DNA from: SLRI01 sp964393275
Lineage (GTDB): Bacteria > Pseudomonadota > Alphaproteobacteria > Geminicoccales > Geminicoccaceae
Direction of reading: 5' to 3'
DNA length: 47,534 nucleotides
NCBI GenBank assembly: GCA_964393275.1
Contig: CAYMTA010000029.1
Span: forward strand, 1 to 47,534
Shown: in pieces, positions 1-9,814 of the stretch
How the letters are laid out: each line of letters begins with the position of its first letter
How positions within the stretch are numbered: position 1 is the stretch's first letter
Program-made: the position numbers and the translations under genes
The notes under the pieces: generated by a model
What the model saw: the letters and a program-made list of their open reading frames with translations, nothing else
What the model was told of the DNA's origin: nothing
Databases searched by the model: none

Positions 1-2
1 AC

Positions 3-302
3 GGCGAGCTCGGCGATCCGGCGATCGGCCTCGGCATCATGGAGGTCAGCGTCGATCCTTCCAGCCTCGCCCGGCAGATGTCGGCCGCGGTGGCCGCCCA
101 GGCCGAGGCGGAGACCGTCATCGCCGACTTCACCGGCCGGCGCATCCGCTTCCAGGTTCTCCCGGTCGGTGGCGATCATGCGGTGATCGTGCGCGCGCCC
201 GAGGGCGTGCGGCGCTTTCGGCGGTGCGCCGACGGCCATGGCGCCATGGGGCATATCCGCCGGCGCCTCGCCGATCGGCTGGCCCGTCCGGGAGGACCAT
301 GA
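3..302 (+). CDS. Unknown protein, probably 5'-truncated by the window edge
   Basis: The frame is open from the first bases of the window, so the gene may start upstream; the first internal ATG is at 39. The visible product is about 99 residues, with a helical alanine-rich stretch, a short basic-hydrophobic stretch and an arginine-rich tail. Its TGA lies inside the ATGATG start of the next gene (ATGA-type overlap), which suggests translational coupling in one operon and is the main reason to believe the frame. I recognise no family. The ATG at 39 could instead be the true start of an 87-residue protein. Confidence 0.45.
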   Translation, partial: GELGDPAIGLGIMEVSVDPSSLARQMSAAVAAQAEAETVIADFTGRRIRFQVLPVGGDHAVIVRAPEGVRRFRRCADGHGAMGHIRRRLADRLARPGGP

Positions 303-559
303 TGGCGAGCCAGACCGCTCTCGCAAACGCCTGGCCTCGGGCGCCGACCGTCGAATGGAACGAGACGGCGGCCATGGCGGCGGGTCGGATGCGGGCGGCC
401 GACGTCGCCTCGCTCGTGGTGCTCGCCGACAGTGGCCGGCTCGGCCGGATCACGCTCGCCGAGATCGAGCGCTGCCGGAGCCAGGGCAACTGGCTGGATG
501 CCGTCCTGGTGCGGGATCTCGTGCGCCCGCCAACCAGCGCCGGCCTGCCGTCCGCCTAG
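299..559 (+). CDS. Small unknown protein (86 aa)
   Basis: The gene starts at ATG 299 (a second ATG follows at once) and overlaps the stop of the upstream gene by four bases, a typical operon junction. The product is mostly soluble and contains a compact helical segment around residues 35-75 with leucine, arginine and tryptophan (LGRITLAEIERC, then GNWLDAVLVRDL). There is no signal peptide, membrane segment or cysteine cluster. It ends 32 bases from the convergent stop of the PEPC-family gene. The function is unknown; an accessory role for the upstream gene is only an inference from the coupling. Confidence 0.5.
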   Translation: MMASQTALANAWPRAPTVEWNETAAMAAGRMRAADVASLVVLADSGRLGRITLAEIERCRSQGNWLDAVLVRDLVRPPTSAGLPSA

Positions 560-591
560 GCACAAGCCCAAGGGGGCGGGCCGCCTCGCCT

Positions 592-3558
592 TCAGCCGAT
601 GGCGCCGATGTGGTGCAGCACGCCGCTGCTGATGCGGCGGATGACGTCGTAATAGGCGGCGATCGGGCGGAAGATCAGCTCGTGCTCCTGGGCATAGGAG
701 TGGCTCTCGCTGTCCTGGTAGGTGGCGGGCTCCCCGAAATCGAGGGTGTTCCGCTCCTCGGTCAGCGGGAAGACGTCGGCCATGAGCTCGAGCGTCGGCT
801 CGACCTCGAGCCGCATCAGTCGGACGATCACCTCGTCGTGGGTGGTTTCGTTGCGATCGCTGAAATCGGGGACCTGCACGGCGGCCTGCATCATCATCTG
901 GATCACGGCGACCCGCAGCGCGTGCAGGGAATTCAGGTTGTTGCGCGTCTCGAGGTCGACGACGATCGGCTCGTCGCCGGCATCGCGGGTCAGCCGCCGG
1001 TGCTCCCGAAGGGCCCGGGCGAGGTCGATATAGTCGCGGATCAGCGTTCGGCTGACTCGGCCGAGCCGGTCGTAGAGCCCCATGCGCTCGACCACGACCG
1101 ACACCTGGCGGAGCGTTTCCTCGCGCACCGGATCCTCCTCGAGCTGGGCGAGGCGCAGCCAGTCGCCGGGGCTGAAGAGGTCGACATAGGCCACGAGCAC
1201 GTCGGGATCGGTGAACTTGAAGGCGTGCTCGACCATCGTCATCAGCCGGCGGAACCTGGCGCTCTCGCGATAGAGCCGCTGGAAGAGCCGCGGGTCCTTG
1301 TCGACCGCCTGGCCGACCCCGCCAATGGTGTTGGCGAGGATGCCGAGCTGCTGCAGGATCGAGTTGTGCGGGATCGCGCGCAGTTGCGAGGGATGATCGA
1401 GCGAGGCCGTGGCACCGCCGCGGTCGCGCTGCCGTCGCCGCGGGCGCGAGCCGGTATGGTAGAGCATGTTGGTGCCGAAGACACCGAGCAGGGTGGCATA
1501 GCTCGGGTCGTCGATGATCCGGGCGTTGAACAGGCGGATCGCCGCGAAGAATTCGTCGGTATAGGCCGCCTCCTCGTAGAACGGGTCCGGCTCGGCCGCT
1601 TGCGGCTCGAGGCAATGCTCGAGCGCTCGGGTAAGGACGGCGAGCGCCGCGTGCTCGTGCAGGAAGAGGAGGAAGCCGTCGCCGCCCTGGAAGCTGCTTT
1701 CCTCGGTCAATCTGATGCCCGCGGCCTCGAACCGCCGCCGGCATTCCGGGGTATCGTAGTAGAGGAAGCGGTCGCGCAGGCTGTCGGGATGCGCGCCGCG
1801 GCCAATGCTTTCGCCATGCGTGTCGAAGATCACGAGCTCGAGATCGGCGAGACCGTGCCGGGTGAGCAGCTCGGCGAGGCCGAGACGCAGGCGCTCGATG
1901 GCGAAGGAGGCGGCGATCTGGCCGAGATAGCGGCCGGCGTCGGAGAACCCGGTCTCGATGCACAGTCGCCCGCGTGAGCGGAGATAGTCCCGATAGGCCG
2001 GCACCGCGAGCGCCCCCTCGAGAATCTCGATGCCGCGGTCGAGCGCCTTCAGGGTCTCGAAGAGCGGCGAGATGTCGATGTGCCGGTCGACCCCGAGCTG
2101 CTTGGCGAAATAGAGGGCGGTCAGCAGCGTGACGGGGGTTTCGCACTCGGCGATCAGAAAGCGGATCGGCTCGCTGGCGTCGAGATGCTTCAGCATCTGC
2201 GCCACCAGCATGAGGACGCGGCGGGCCGTGGTCTTCTCGGCCGCGACCGAGCCGAAATTGACCGTCTCCGGCTGCACCTGGTCGATCAGCTCGGCAACGG
2301 CGCTCTGGTAGCTCAGGCGGTAGACCGGATCGTCCGCCGCATGGTCCATGCCCACCGACTTGCGGATGGCGTTGTGGAGCTGGACGGCGTTGATGCGGAC
2401 ATGGGTCTGGGCCGCGGCCAGGCCCTGGTTGCCGATCAGGGCGCGCAGCACCCAGAGCTCACGGCGGGTCGAGGGATCATCCGCCGCCTGGAGCGCCCGG
2501 TCGAGCAGCGCCTCGAGCTGGCGGGCGTCGGTGAGCCGCCGCGACCCTACCCGATGCATCTCGCGGGCCATGGCGGCCAGCCGCTCGAGGGCAGCCGGCT
2601 CCTTCGGATCGAAGGCCTCGAAGACCCTGAGCTCGTCGCGAAGCTCCTTGTCGGCCAGCGCCAGGCGGGCGGTGATCAGCTCGAGCAGGGGCGCCGCGGC
2701 GCCGGCGCCCCCGCCGGCCTGGTGCAGGGCGCCGATCCGCTCGACGACGTGCTCGAACTGGTCGATCTGCAGGCGCACGCGCATGGCGTAGGTGGTCGCC
2801 CAGGAAATGTCGGAGCGGCCGTCGGTATCGTAGCCGACCCAGCTCGCGAGGCTGAGGAGGCGCGGCTTCAGCTCCTGCCAGGCGTCGGGGTGGTGGGCAT
2901 GGACCACGTCGAAGACGACGCCGTAGATGGTGCGGAGCGCCTTGCGCAGATTGCCGATCACCTCGACCGACTGGGCATGCTCGGCCTCGAGGTCGAGATT
3001 CTCCTCCGGGCGATGGTCGGCACGCTCGATACGCCGCAGCAGCTCCGCCCGAGCCTCGGGCTCGAGCGGGCTGCCGTCGCCCGCGCGGCCGATGGCGAGG
3101 CGGATGAGGTCGCGCTGCAGCGGCAGGGCCACGCTGAAGGTCGGATGGGCCGTCAGCACCAGCCCGTAGAGCCGCCGGCCGAGCCGTGCCTGGAGCTGGG
3201 CAATCGGCAGAAGCTCGCCGGCCGGGTCACGCACCAGCCGCTCGATCAGCGCCTCGAGCCGTTCCCGGTTGGCCGCCGGGTCGGTCTCGCCGAGATAGAC
3301 GTCGATCCGCCGGGCCCTGGCCGCGAAGGCCCGGCCGGTGAGCCGCTGCACGAGCCGGCCGAGCGTCGGGCGATCGATGGCGCCGCCCTGCAAGTCGCCC
3401 CGCAGATCGCCGGCGAGCAGCTCGATCGGGTTGGCGGCCGGGTCGACATCGACCCGCTGCCGGTGGATCGCCAGGCGTTCCGCCCATTGGGCGATGCGCG
3501 CATCGACCGCGCCCGGATCGGGCTCTGCCTCGGGCTTGCCCTGCACCTTCCTGCTCAT
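592..3558 (-). CDS. Divergent phosphoenolpyruvate carboxylase family protein (988 aa)
   Basis: Canonical PEP carboxylase makes oxaloacetate from PEP and bicarbonate in the cytosol. This protein keeps family landmarks in order: VLTAHPT near residue 134 with the catalytic histidine, a GYDTDG segment in place of GGDRDG, then GRG, SRPRRR and LRAIP. However, the active-site loop that normally reads HGRGG is FDTHGESIGRG, and the usual C-terminal NTG ending is absent, so activity is doubtful. Length is close to the family norm (about 900). The start at 3558 was chosen because a GAGGAG/AGG ribosome site lies just upstream and the 45-residue extension to 3693 looks random. Family membership is firm; the reaction is not. 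Confidence 0.85.
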   Translation of the reverse strand: MSRKVQGKPEAEPDPGAVDARIAQWAERLAIHRQRVDVDPAANPIELLAGDLRGDLQGGAIDRPTLGRLVQRLTGRAFAARARRIDVYLGETDPAANRERLEALIERLVRDPAGELLPIAQLQARLGRRLYGLVLTAHPTFSVALPLQRDLIRLAIGRAGDGSPLEPEARAELLRRIERADHRPEENLDLEAEHAQSVEVIGNLRKALRTIYGVVFDVVHAHHPDAWQELKPRLLSLASWVGYDTDGRSDISWATTYAMRVRLQIDQFEHVVERIGALHQAGGGAGAAAPLLELITARLALADKELRDELRVFEAFDPKEPAALERLAAMAREMHRVGSRRLTDARQLEALLDRALQAADDPSTRRELWVLRALIGNQGLAAAQTHVRINAVQLHNAIRKSVGMDHAADDPVYRLSYQSAVAELIDQVQPETVNFGSVAAEKTTARRVLMLVAQMLKHLDASEPIRFLIAECETPVTLLTALYFAKQLGVDRHIDISPLFETLKALDRGIEILEGALAVPAYRDYLRSRGRLCIETGFSDAGRYLGQIAASFAIERLRLGLAELLTRHGLADLELVIFDTHGESIGRGAHPDSLRDRFLYYDTPECRRRFEAAGIRLTEESSFQGGDGFLLFLHEHAALAVLTRALEHCLEPQAAEPDPFYEEAAYTDEFFAAIRLFNARIIDDPSYATLLGVFGTNMLYHTGSRPRRRQRDRGGATASLDHPSQLRAIPHNSILQQLGILANTIGGVGQAVDKDPRLFQRLYRESARFRRLMTMVEHAFKFTDPDVLVAYVDLFSPGDWLRLAQLEEDPVREETLRQVSVVVERMGLYDRLGRVSRTLIRDYIDLARALREHRRLTRDAGDEPIVVDLETRNNLNSLHALRVAVIQMMMQAAVQVPDFSDRNETTHDEVIVRLMRLEVEPTLELMADVFPLTEERNTLDFGEPATYQDSESHSYAQEHELIFRPIAAYYDVIRRISSGVLHHIGAIG

Positions 3559-3920
3559 CCTGCTCCTCGTCCTCGCCACGCTCGTGTCCCGGCATGAAGC
3601 GGGAAGCCTGCCATGCCTCCGCCATCCGGGGAAGGACCGCGGCCGACCTTGCTGCCATGCAAAAGCGGTGTCCGTGCCCCGGACCCTGCCCACGCCTTAA
3701 GCCTTTTTCAACGCTTCCGCTGCCATGATGCCGTCTCAGGTCCTCCCGAGCCCACTCGTTGTCCCCCGGTCACAGTCGTCAGAGAGACGACCGTGACCGG
3801 CCGGGCGGGGCTTGGGTGCCCCGCGCGATCCGCGATAGGTTGACCGCCGAGCTTTCGTGACGTGCGCCGATCGGGTGGCGCGTCCAGGGTTTCCACGACT
3901 TTGCGACGAGTTGGATTGCT
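3559..3920. other. Divergent intergenic region (362 bp)
   Basis: This gap separates the minus-strand PEPC-family gene from the plus-strand SYLF gene and should hold promoters for both. It contains a strong inverted repeat at 3766-3800, listed separately, and a T-run after TTAAGCC near 3696-3711. I see no convincing gene here: the open frames run antisense to the neighbours and have no family resemblance. Confidence 0.5.
3766..3800. repeat. 15-bp inverted repeat with 5-base loop
   Basis: Arms at 3766-3780 (CCGGTCACAGTCGTC) and 3786-3800 are complementary at 14 of 15 positions around an AGAGA loop. The site lies between divergent genes, about 120 bases upstream of the SYLF start, where a terminator is not expected. 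It could be an operator for a dimeric regulator or a cruciform-type repeat. There is no T-run next to either arm. Confidence 0.7.
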
Positions 3921-4613
3921 GTGGCCAAGTACAGTCGACGGGCGGCGATGGTCGGGGCGGCGGCGGGCATCGCCGGGCTCCTGGCACCCTGGCCCGGATT
4001 CACGCAGGAGAGCGATCAGCAGATCCTGATCGACCGGGCGCGGCTCGTCGTCGAGGAGTTCCAGTCCGACCCGAACTTCGCCAATGTCCCCATCTACGTG
4101 CAGAATGCCTACGCCGTGATGATCGTGCCGGACATGCTGGAGGGTGGCCTGATCATCGGGCTCGAGCACGGGACCGGCGTGCTGCTCGCCCGCAACCGCA
4201 CCACCGGTGCGTGGAGCGATCCCGCCTTCTACGAGATCTATGGCGGCAGCCTCGGCCTGCAGCTCGGCGGCAAGTCCTCCGACGTCATCTTCACCCTGAT
4301 GAACGCCGCCGCCGTCGACAAGCTCCTGACCTCGCAGTTCAAGCTCGGCGTCGACGCCAGCATGGCGGTCGGCCGGATCGGCGCCGGCGTCGGCGCCGCG
4401 ACCACCATCCGCTTCGGCGAGGACATCTACGTCTTCTCGCGCAGCCGCGGACTCTATGGCGGCCTCGCCGCCAACGGCTCGGCCGTGCTCGAGCGCGCCG
4501 AGTGGAACGAGGCCTATTACGGCGCCGGCGTCTCGGCCGGGCAGATCCTGCGCGGCGAGATCGCTCCCCGCCCCGGCGCGCAGGGCCTGCGCGAGGCCCT
4601 CGCCCGCTTCTAG
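3921..4613 (+). CDS. SYLF/Ysc84-type lipid-binding protein, exported (230 aa)
   Basis: Residues 1-29 look like an export signal with a twin-arginine-like KYSRRAAM motif, an alanine-rich hydrophobic core and a proline/glycine region. The rest matches the SYLF (DUF500) fold, a glycine-rich beta domain that binds phosphoinositides in eukaryotes and is of unclear role in bacteria: visible landmarks are AYAVMIVPDMLEGG, the GLEHGTGVLL strand, and the G-G-K-S-S-D-V-I segment. The start is GTG 3921; an ATG nine codons later would cut the arginine pair, so GTG is preferred. It is probably a monocistronic gene, ending 11 bases from a convergent stop. Confidence 0.8.
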   Translation: MAKYSRRAAMVGAAAGIAGLLAPWPGFTQESDQQILIDRARLVVEEFQSDPNFANVPIYVQNAYAVMIVPDMLEGGLIIGLEHGTGVLLARNRTTGAWSDPAFYEIYGGSLGLQLGGKSSDVIFTLMNAAAVDKLLTSQFKLGVDASMAVGRIGAGVGAATTIRFGEDIYVFSRSRGLYGGLAANGSAVLERAEWNEAYYGAGVSAGQILRGEIAPRPGAQGLREALARF

Positions 4614-4624
4614 CGGCGCCCCGG

Positions 4625-5101
4625 TCAGGCGGCGCGGCGGAGGAAGCGGGGCGCCACGCGCGATGCCGGCACCGGCATCGAGGGCGCCGGCCCTGCCGCG
4701 GCCCTGAACAGATAGGCCCGGATCTCGGCGTAGCCGGTGATCGAGCGGCCGAGCAGGCGCTCGTGCATCTCGACGAACATCTCGATCGTGTCATGCAGGT
4801 TCCAGCCGCGCCGGCAGCGGCCATTCCGCTCGGGCCGGCCACGCTGGGCTATGGCCGCGCCGACCAGATTGTCACGGAACTGCTCGACCATCAGGGCCGG
4901 CGCGCGGGCCCGGTCGAAGAGCCTGGCGATGGCGCTAAGGGCGCGGCCCACCTCGAAGGCGGCACCCGGGTCGGCCAGCCCCGGCAGGCGCTGCATCTCG
5001 AGCATCAGGCGCTCGCCCGGTCCCGGATTTCCGGGCGAGGCCGCATGGGCCAGGCCGGCGCGAAAGGCGACTTGGGGATCCTGACCGGCCCGGCCCCGCA
5101 T
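4625..5101 (-). CDS. Unknown small protein (158 aa)
   Basis: The start at 5101 is supported by a GGAGG ribosome site spaced eight or nine bases upstream; a 12-codon extension to 5137 has none. The protein is helical, with LHDTIEMFVEMHERLLGR and GYAEIRAYLFRAAAG in its last third, a proline-rich linker and an arginine-rich end. It has no signal peptide, no membrane span and no metal-binding cluster. The 134-base upstream gap to purA is unusually AT-rich and includes CTGAG-N8-CTCAG and a TATAT stretch, so it may carry its own promoter. I do not recognise a family. Confidence 0.55.
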   Translation of the reverse strand: MRGRAGQDPQVAFRAGLAHAASPGNPGPGERLMLEMQRLPGLADPGAAFEVGRALSAIARLFDRARAPALMVEQFRDNLVGAAIAQRGRPERNGRCRRGWNLHDTIEMFVEMHERLLGRSITGYAEIRAYLFRAAAGPAPSMPVPASRVAPRFLRRAA

Positions 5102-5235
5102 GACCTGCCTCCATATAAACCACTGAGAGAACAACACGCTGAGCTAATAATCTCAGGGTTTTGTTCCGGCAGACAAGCGGCGCGGCTCCGCCGCCCCCTG
5201 AAGCGGTTTCGACTGTGGCGAAATTGCTGCGCCGC

Positions 5236-6543
<1,308 letters not shown>

Positions 6544-6672
6544 TTGGCTACCGCCTCCGCGATCGATCCCTAAGCCTGTGCCATGTAGGCCAAAGTGCCC
6601 TGCCGTGCCAGCTTGGCGGATGCGCCCGGGTTCGCTAGGAGAGCCCTTTCCTTCGCCAGCAACGGAGCAGGC

Positions 6673-8532
6673 TTGCCCGACCATCCCGATCCCGAAGCGG
6701 CCCTGCACGAGATCTTCGGGTTTCGCGAGTTCCGGCCCGGCCAGCGGGTGATCGTCGAGAGCCTCCTGCGGGGCGAGAATCTCCTCGCGGTGATGCCGAC
6801 CGGCGGCGGCAAGAGCCTCTGCTACCAGTTGCCGGCGGTGCTGAAGGACGGGCTCAGCCTGGTCGTCTCGCCGCTGATAGCGCTCATGGACAACCAGGTG
6901 GCGCAGCTTCGCCTGCTCGGCATCGAGGCGGCGGCCGTGCACAGCGGCACCGACCGGGGCGAGCGGGCCAGGATCTGGCAGTCGATCAAGGACGGCGTGC
7001 TCAAGCTGCTCTACCTCTCGCCGGAGCTGCTCGGCAGCGAGCGGCTGCAGGCAGCGCTCGACCGGCTGCCCTTGAGCCAGATCATCGTCGACGAGGTGCA
7101 TTGCCTGAGCCAGTGGGGGCACGATTTCCGCCCCGACTATCGCAATCTGGGCCAGCTCCCGGCGCGCTACCCCGAGGCCTGCATCGCCGGCTTCACGGCG
7201 ACGGCGGACGTGGCGACGCGCGAGGACATCGAAAGCCAGCTCTTCCGCCACCGGCCCGGGCGGGTCTTCGTCCAGGGCTTCGATCGGCCCAACATCAGCC
7301 TCAAGGTCCTGGCGAAGGAGCGGCCGGAGCGTCAGCTCGTCGAGCTGCTCGAGCCCTTTCGCGGGCGCCAGGGAATCGTCTACCGCCTCGCGCGCAAGGA
7401 TACCGAGGCGACGGCCACAGCGCTGCGCGACGCCGGCTTCCCGGCGGTCGCCTACCATGCCGGCCTCGAGTCCGGTCTCCGGCGGCAGCTGCTGGACCGG
7501 TTCCTCTCCGAGCCCGATCTCGTCGTCGTCGCCACCATCGCTTTCGGCATGGGCATCGACAAGCCGGACATCCGCTTCGTCGTGCATGTCGATCTGCCGA
7601 GCAACCTCGAGGCCTATTACCAGGAGATCGGCCGGGCCGGGCGCGACGGGCTGCCGGCCGAGGCGATCCTGCTCTACGGCTTCGACGACATCCGCCGCCG
7701 CCGCTGGCTGATCGACAGCGGCAATGCCGATGCGGCGGTCAAGCGGGTCGAGCACCGAAGGCTGGACGCGCTCCTGTCATTCACCGAGACGAGCGGCTGC
7801 CGCAAGCAGGCGCTGCTCGGCTATTTCGGCGAGGCCTCCGAGCCCTGCGGGGCCTGCGACCGCTGCCTCGACCCGCCGGTCCTGGTCGACGCCAGCGCGC
7901 TGGCGCAGACGCTGCTCGGCGCCATCGAGGCGACCGGCCAGCGCTTCGGCCAGGCCCATCTGATCGACATCCTCAGAGGCGAGACCACGGAGCGGGTGAC
8001 CACCCTTGGCCACGGTCGGCTCGCGGCCTTCGGGGCGGCGAGCGGGATGGACCAGCGGGTCCTGCGAGGCGCTGTCCGCCAGCTCTACGCCTCGGGCGTC
8101 GTCGAGGTGGACATCGCCGGGCACGGGGCGCTCAAGCCGGGGCGGAAGGCGGCGGCGGTGCGGAGCGGCGAAGCCACCGTGGCGCTCGATCTCTCCGCCC
8201 CGCCGAGCAAGGCGCGACGCGGCCGCAAGCCGGCGACGGGTGCTCCGAGCGCTCCTCCGGTCGAGCCGGAAGCGATGGAGCTGCTCAGGGCGCTCAAGAC
8301 GCTCCGGCTCGAGATCGCGCGGGAGATCGACAAGCCCGCCTTCATCGTCTTCAGCGACGCGACGCTGGTGGACATGGCGCGAAAGCGGCCGGCCAGCCTC
8401 GACGCCTTCCTTGGCGTGGACGGCATCGGCCAGAAGAAATGTGAGCTCTACGGGCGCCGCTTTCTGGCGGCGATCGCCGGCTTCGCGTCGAGCCCGTCCG
8501 CCTCAGGCTCGGGCCGGGCATCGGTTGCCTGA
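6673..8532 (+). CDS. recQ: ATP-dependent DNA helicase RecQ
   Basis: This is a superfamily-2 3'-5' helicase for recombination and fork repair. Numbered from the TTG start: Walker A MPTGGGKS at 41-48, motif II DEVH at 140-143 (DEAH in most RecQ), motif VI QEIGRAGRDG, a four-cysteine zinc site (CRKQ...CGACDRC), a winged-helix region and a C-terminal HRDC domain (VDGIGQKKCELYG). TTG 6673 is preferred because GGAG lies five to eight bases upstream and the family begins just before FGFREFRPGQ; an ATG at 6595 would add 26 unlikely residues. Its last 85 bases overlap the convergent acyltransferase gene. Confidence 0.96.
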   Translation: MPDHPDPEAALHEIFGFREFRPGQRVIVESLLRGENLLAVMPTGGGKSLCYQLPAVLKDGLSLVVSPLIALMDNQVAQLRLLGIEAAAVHSGTDRGERARIWQSIKDGVLKLLYLSPELLGSERLQAALDRLPLSQIIVDEVHCLSQWGHDFRPDYRNLGQLPARYPEACIAGFTATADVATREDIESQLFRHRPGRVFVQGFDRPNISLKVLAKERPERQLVELLEPFRGRQGIVYRLARKDTEATATALRDAGFPAVAYHAGLESGLRRQLLDRFLSEPDLVVVATIAFGMGIDKPDIRFVVHVDLPSNLEAYYQEIGRAGRDGLPAEAILLYGFDDIRRRRWLIDSGNADAAVKRVEHRRLDALLSFTETSGCRKQALLGYFGEASEPCGACDRCLDPPVLVDASALAQTLLGAIEATGQRFGQAHLIDILRGETTERVTTLGHGRLAAFGAASGMDQRVLRGAVRQLYASGVVEVDIAGHGALKPGRKAAAVRSGEATVALDLSAPPSKARRGRKPATGAPSAPPVEPEAMELLRALKTLRLEIAREIDKPAFIVFSDATLVDMARKRPASLDAFLGVDGIGQKKCELYGRRFLAAIAGFASSPSASGSGRASVA

Positions 8533-9770
8533 CGCTGCGCCAGCCGGGCCAGCGGGCGGAGGGCGCGGCCGACCGCATCGGCGACAAGCGTCATGCGGGC
8601 GTGCGGCGACACCGCCCGGGCCAGCGCCGTGTCGTAGAGATTCGGCCGGTAGCGGCGCTCGACCAGCATGAAGGTCAGGTAGGAGAGCGCCACGCTGAAG
8701 CCGATGACCGTCGGCAGCTGCAGGGCGTGGTAGAGCAGCGCCCGGCCGAGCCCGGTGTCGATACCGGTGGCCGTGGCAACGCTTTGGGTGAGGCTGGTCA
8801 GCTTCCCTTCCTGGGCGAAGCGGATCGGCGAATGCCAGAGATAGACGCCATAGGAGAGCATGCCGAGCCAGGTCCAGAACCGGCCGAAGAGCTGCCGCCC
8901 GGCCGGCCTTGCCACCGGCGGCCGGCGCGGCCATTCGACCAGGGCGATGGCCAGGGCGCTCAGCAGGGCCAGCGCCATTTGGCCCGCCACCTCCCAGCCG
9001 CTCCGGGTGAGGGCGTAGTAGACGAGATGGCCGCCGAAAAATCCGGCGACCAGCCCGACCAGGGGAGCGTGCCGCGGCAGCGGCCGGGGGTCGCGGCGGA
9101 TGACGAGATTGACGGCGAGGCCGAAGAGAAAGAAGCCCATGTACTCGAAGGGCAGGACGTCGCGCAGATCGAAGCCGCCGAGCGCGCGGTCGAGAACGAA
9201 CACCACCCAGAACGCCAGGGCCGCCAGCAGGAGCCCGCCGAGCGCCCGCGTCGATCCGGCCCTCACCCAGATCACGATGAACGGTGCCACGAGGTAGAAC
9301 TGCAGCTCGTGGCTCAGGCTCCAGGTGACGCCGTTCACGGCCTCGCCGGTGAAATTGCCGATGAACAGCGCCTCGCCGAGCATGCGCAGCGGCTCCGGCC
9401 GCTCGTTGAGGCCGAGCGCCAGGAGCACGACCATGTGGAACCAGAGCAGCGGGGCGAGCCGCAGGAAGCGGCCCCGGTAGAAGCGGAGGATGCCGGCTTC
9501 GTCGAGGCGGTAGCGGTCGGTGAGGAAGACCTTGCCGATCAGGTAGCCACTGTGGACGAAGAAGAAGAGGACGAAGTTGATCCCGTCCTTCGGCAGGAGC
9601 ACGGCGGCCAGCCAGGCGCGCCAGTCCTCGCCCTGCAGGTGCGCCAGCCGATAGGCGCCGATCGAGAGCTCGCCGGTGTTGAGGCAATGGACGACGAGCA
9701 CACCGAGTGCTGCGAGACCGCGCAGGACGAGCAGCATGTCCACATAGCCCGGTTGCTCGCGATAGGACAT
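8448..9770 (-). CDS. Acyltransferase 3 (OafA/YrhL-type) membrane protein (440 aa)
   Basis: This family transfers acyl groups to surface glycans, lipids or other acceptors in the inner membrane. The N-terminus has the family features: LLVLRGLAALGVLVVHC in the first membrane helix with its histidine, then FFFVHSGYLIGKVF and FYRGRFLRLAPLLW. About ten hydrophobic segments follow. The start at 9770 has a GGAGG site seven bases upstream. It lies 44 bases after serA and may be co-transcribed with serC-serA. The substrate cannot be read from sequence. Its 3' end overlaps recQ tail to tail by 85 bases, encoding a basic, low-complexity cytoplasmic tail. Confidence 0.85.
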   Translation of the reverse strand: MSYREQPGYVDMLLVLRGLAALGVLVVHCLNTGELSIGAYRLAHLQGEDWRAWLAAVLLPKDGINFVLFFFVHSGYLIGKVFLTDRYRLDEAGILRFYRGRFLRLAPLLWFHMVVLLALGLNERPEPLRMLGEALFIGNFTGEAVNGVTWSLSHELQFYLVAPFIVIWVRAGSTRALGGLLLAALAFWVVFVLDRALGGFDLRDVLPFEYMGFFLFGLAVNLVIRRDPRPLPRHAPLVGLVAGFFGGHLVYYALTRSGWEVAGQMALALLSALAIALVEWPRRPPVARPAGRQLFGRFWTWLGMLSYGVYLWHSPIRFAQEGKLTSLTQSVATATGIDTGLGRALLYHALQLPTVIGFSVALSYLTFMLVERRYRPNLYDTALARAVSPHARMTLVADAVGRALRPLARLAQRQATDARPEPEADGLDAKPAIAARKRRP

Positions 9771-9814
9771 GCGCCTCCAGCGACCTCCTCGCGCCGCGAT
9801 CGAACTGCCATCGC

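Noticed and set aside
176..2146. A 656-codon open frame on the minus strand overlapping the PEPC-family gene
   Set aside because: It runs in another frame of the same DNA, is arginine/proline-rich and has no family features; high GC keeps alternate frames open.
3708..4169. Minus-strand 153-codon frame over the SYLF gene start
   Set aside because: No family features, and it overlaps the better-supported SYLF gene and the inverted repeat.
5102..5235. Terminator hairpin after purA
   Set aside because: GCGGCG/CGCCGC can pair, but no T-run follows; kept only as a remark.
6544..7755. Upstream extension of the purA frame to 7755
   Set aside because: It runs antisense to recQ; the canonical purA N-terminus is at 6543.
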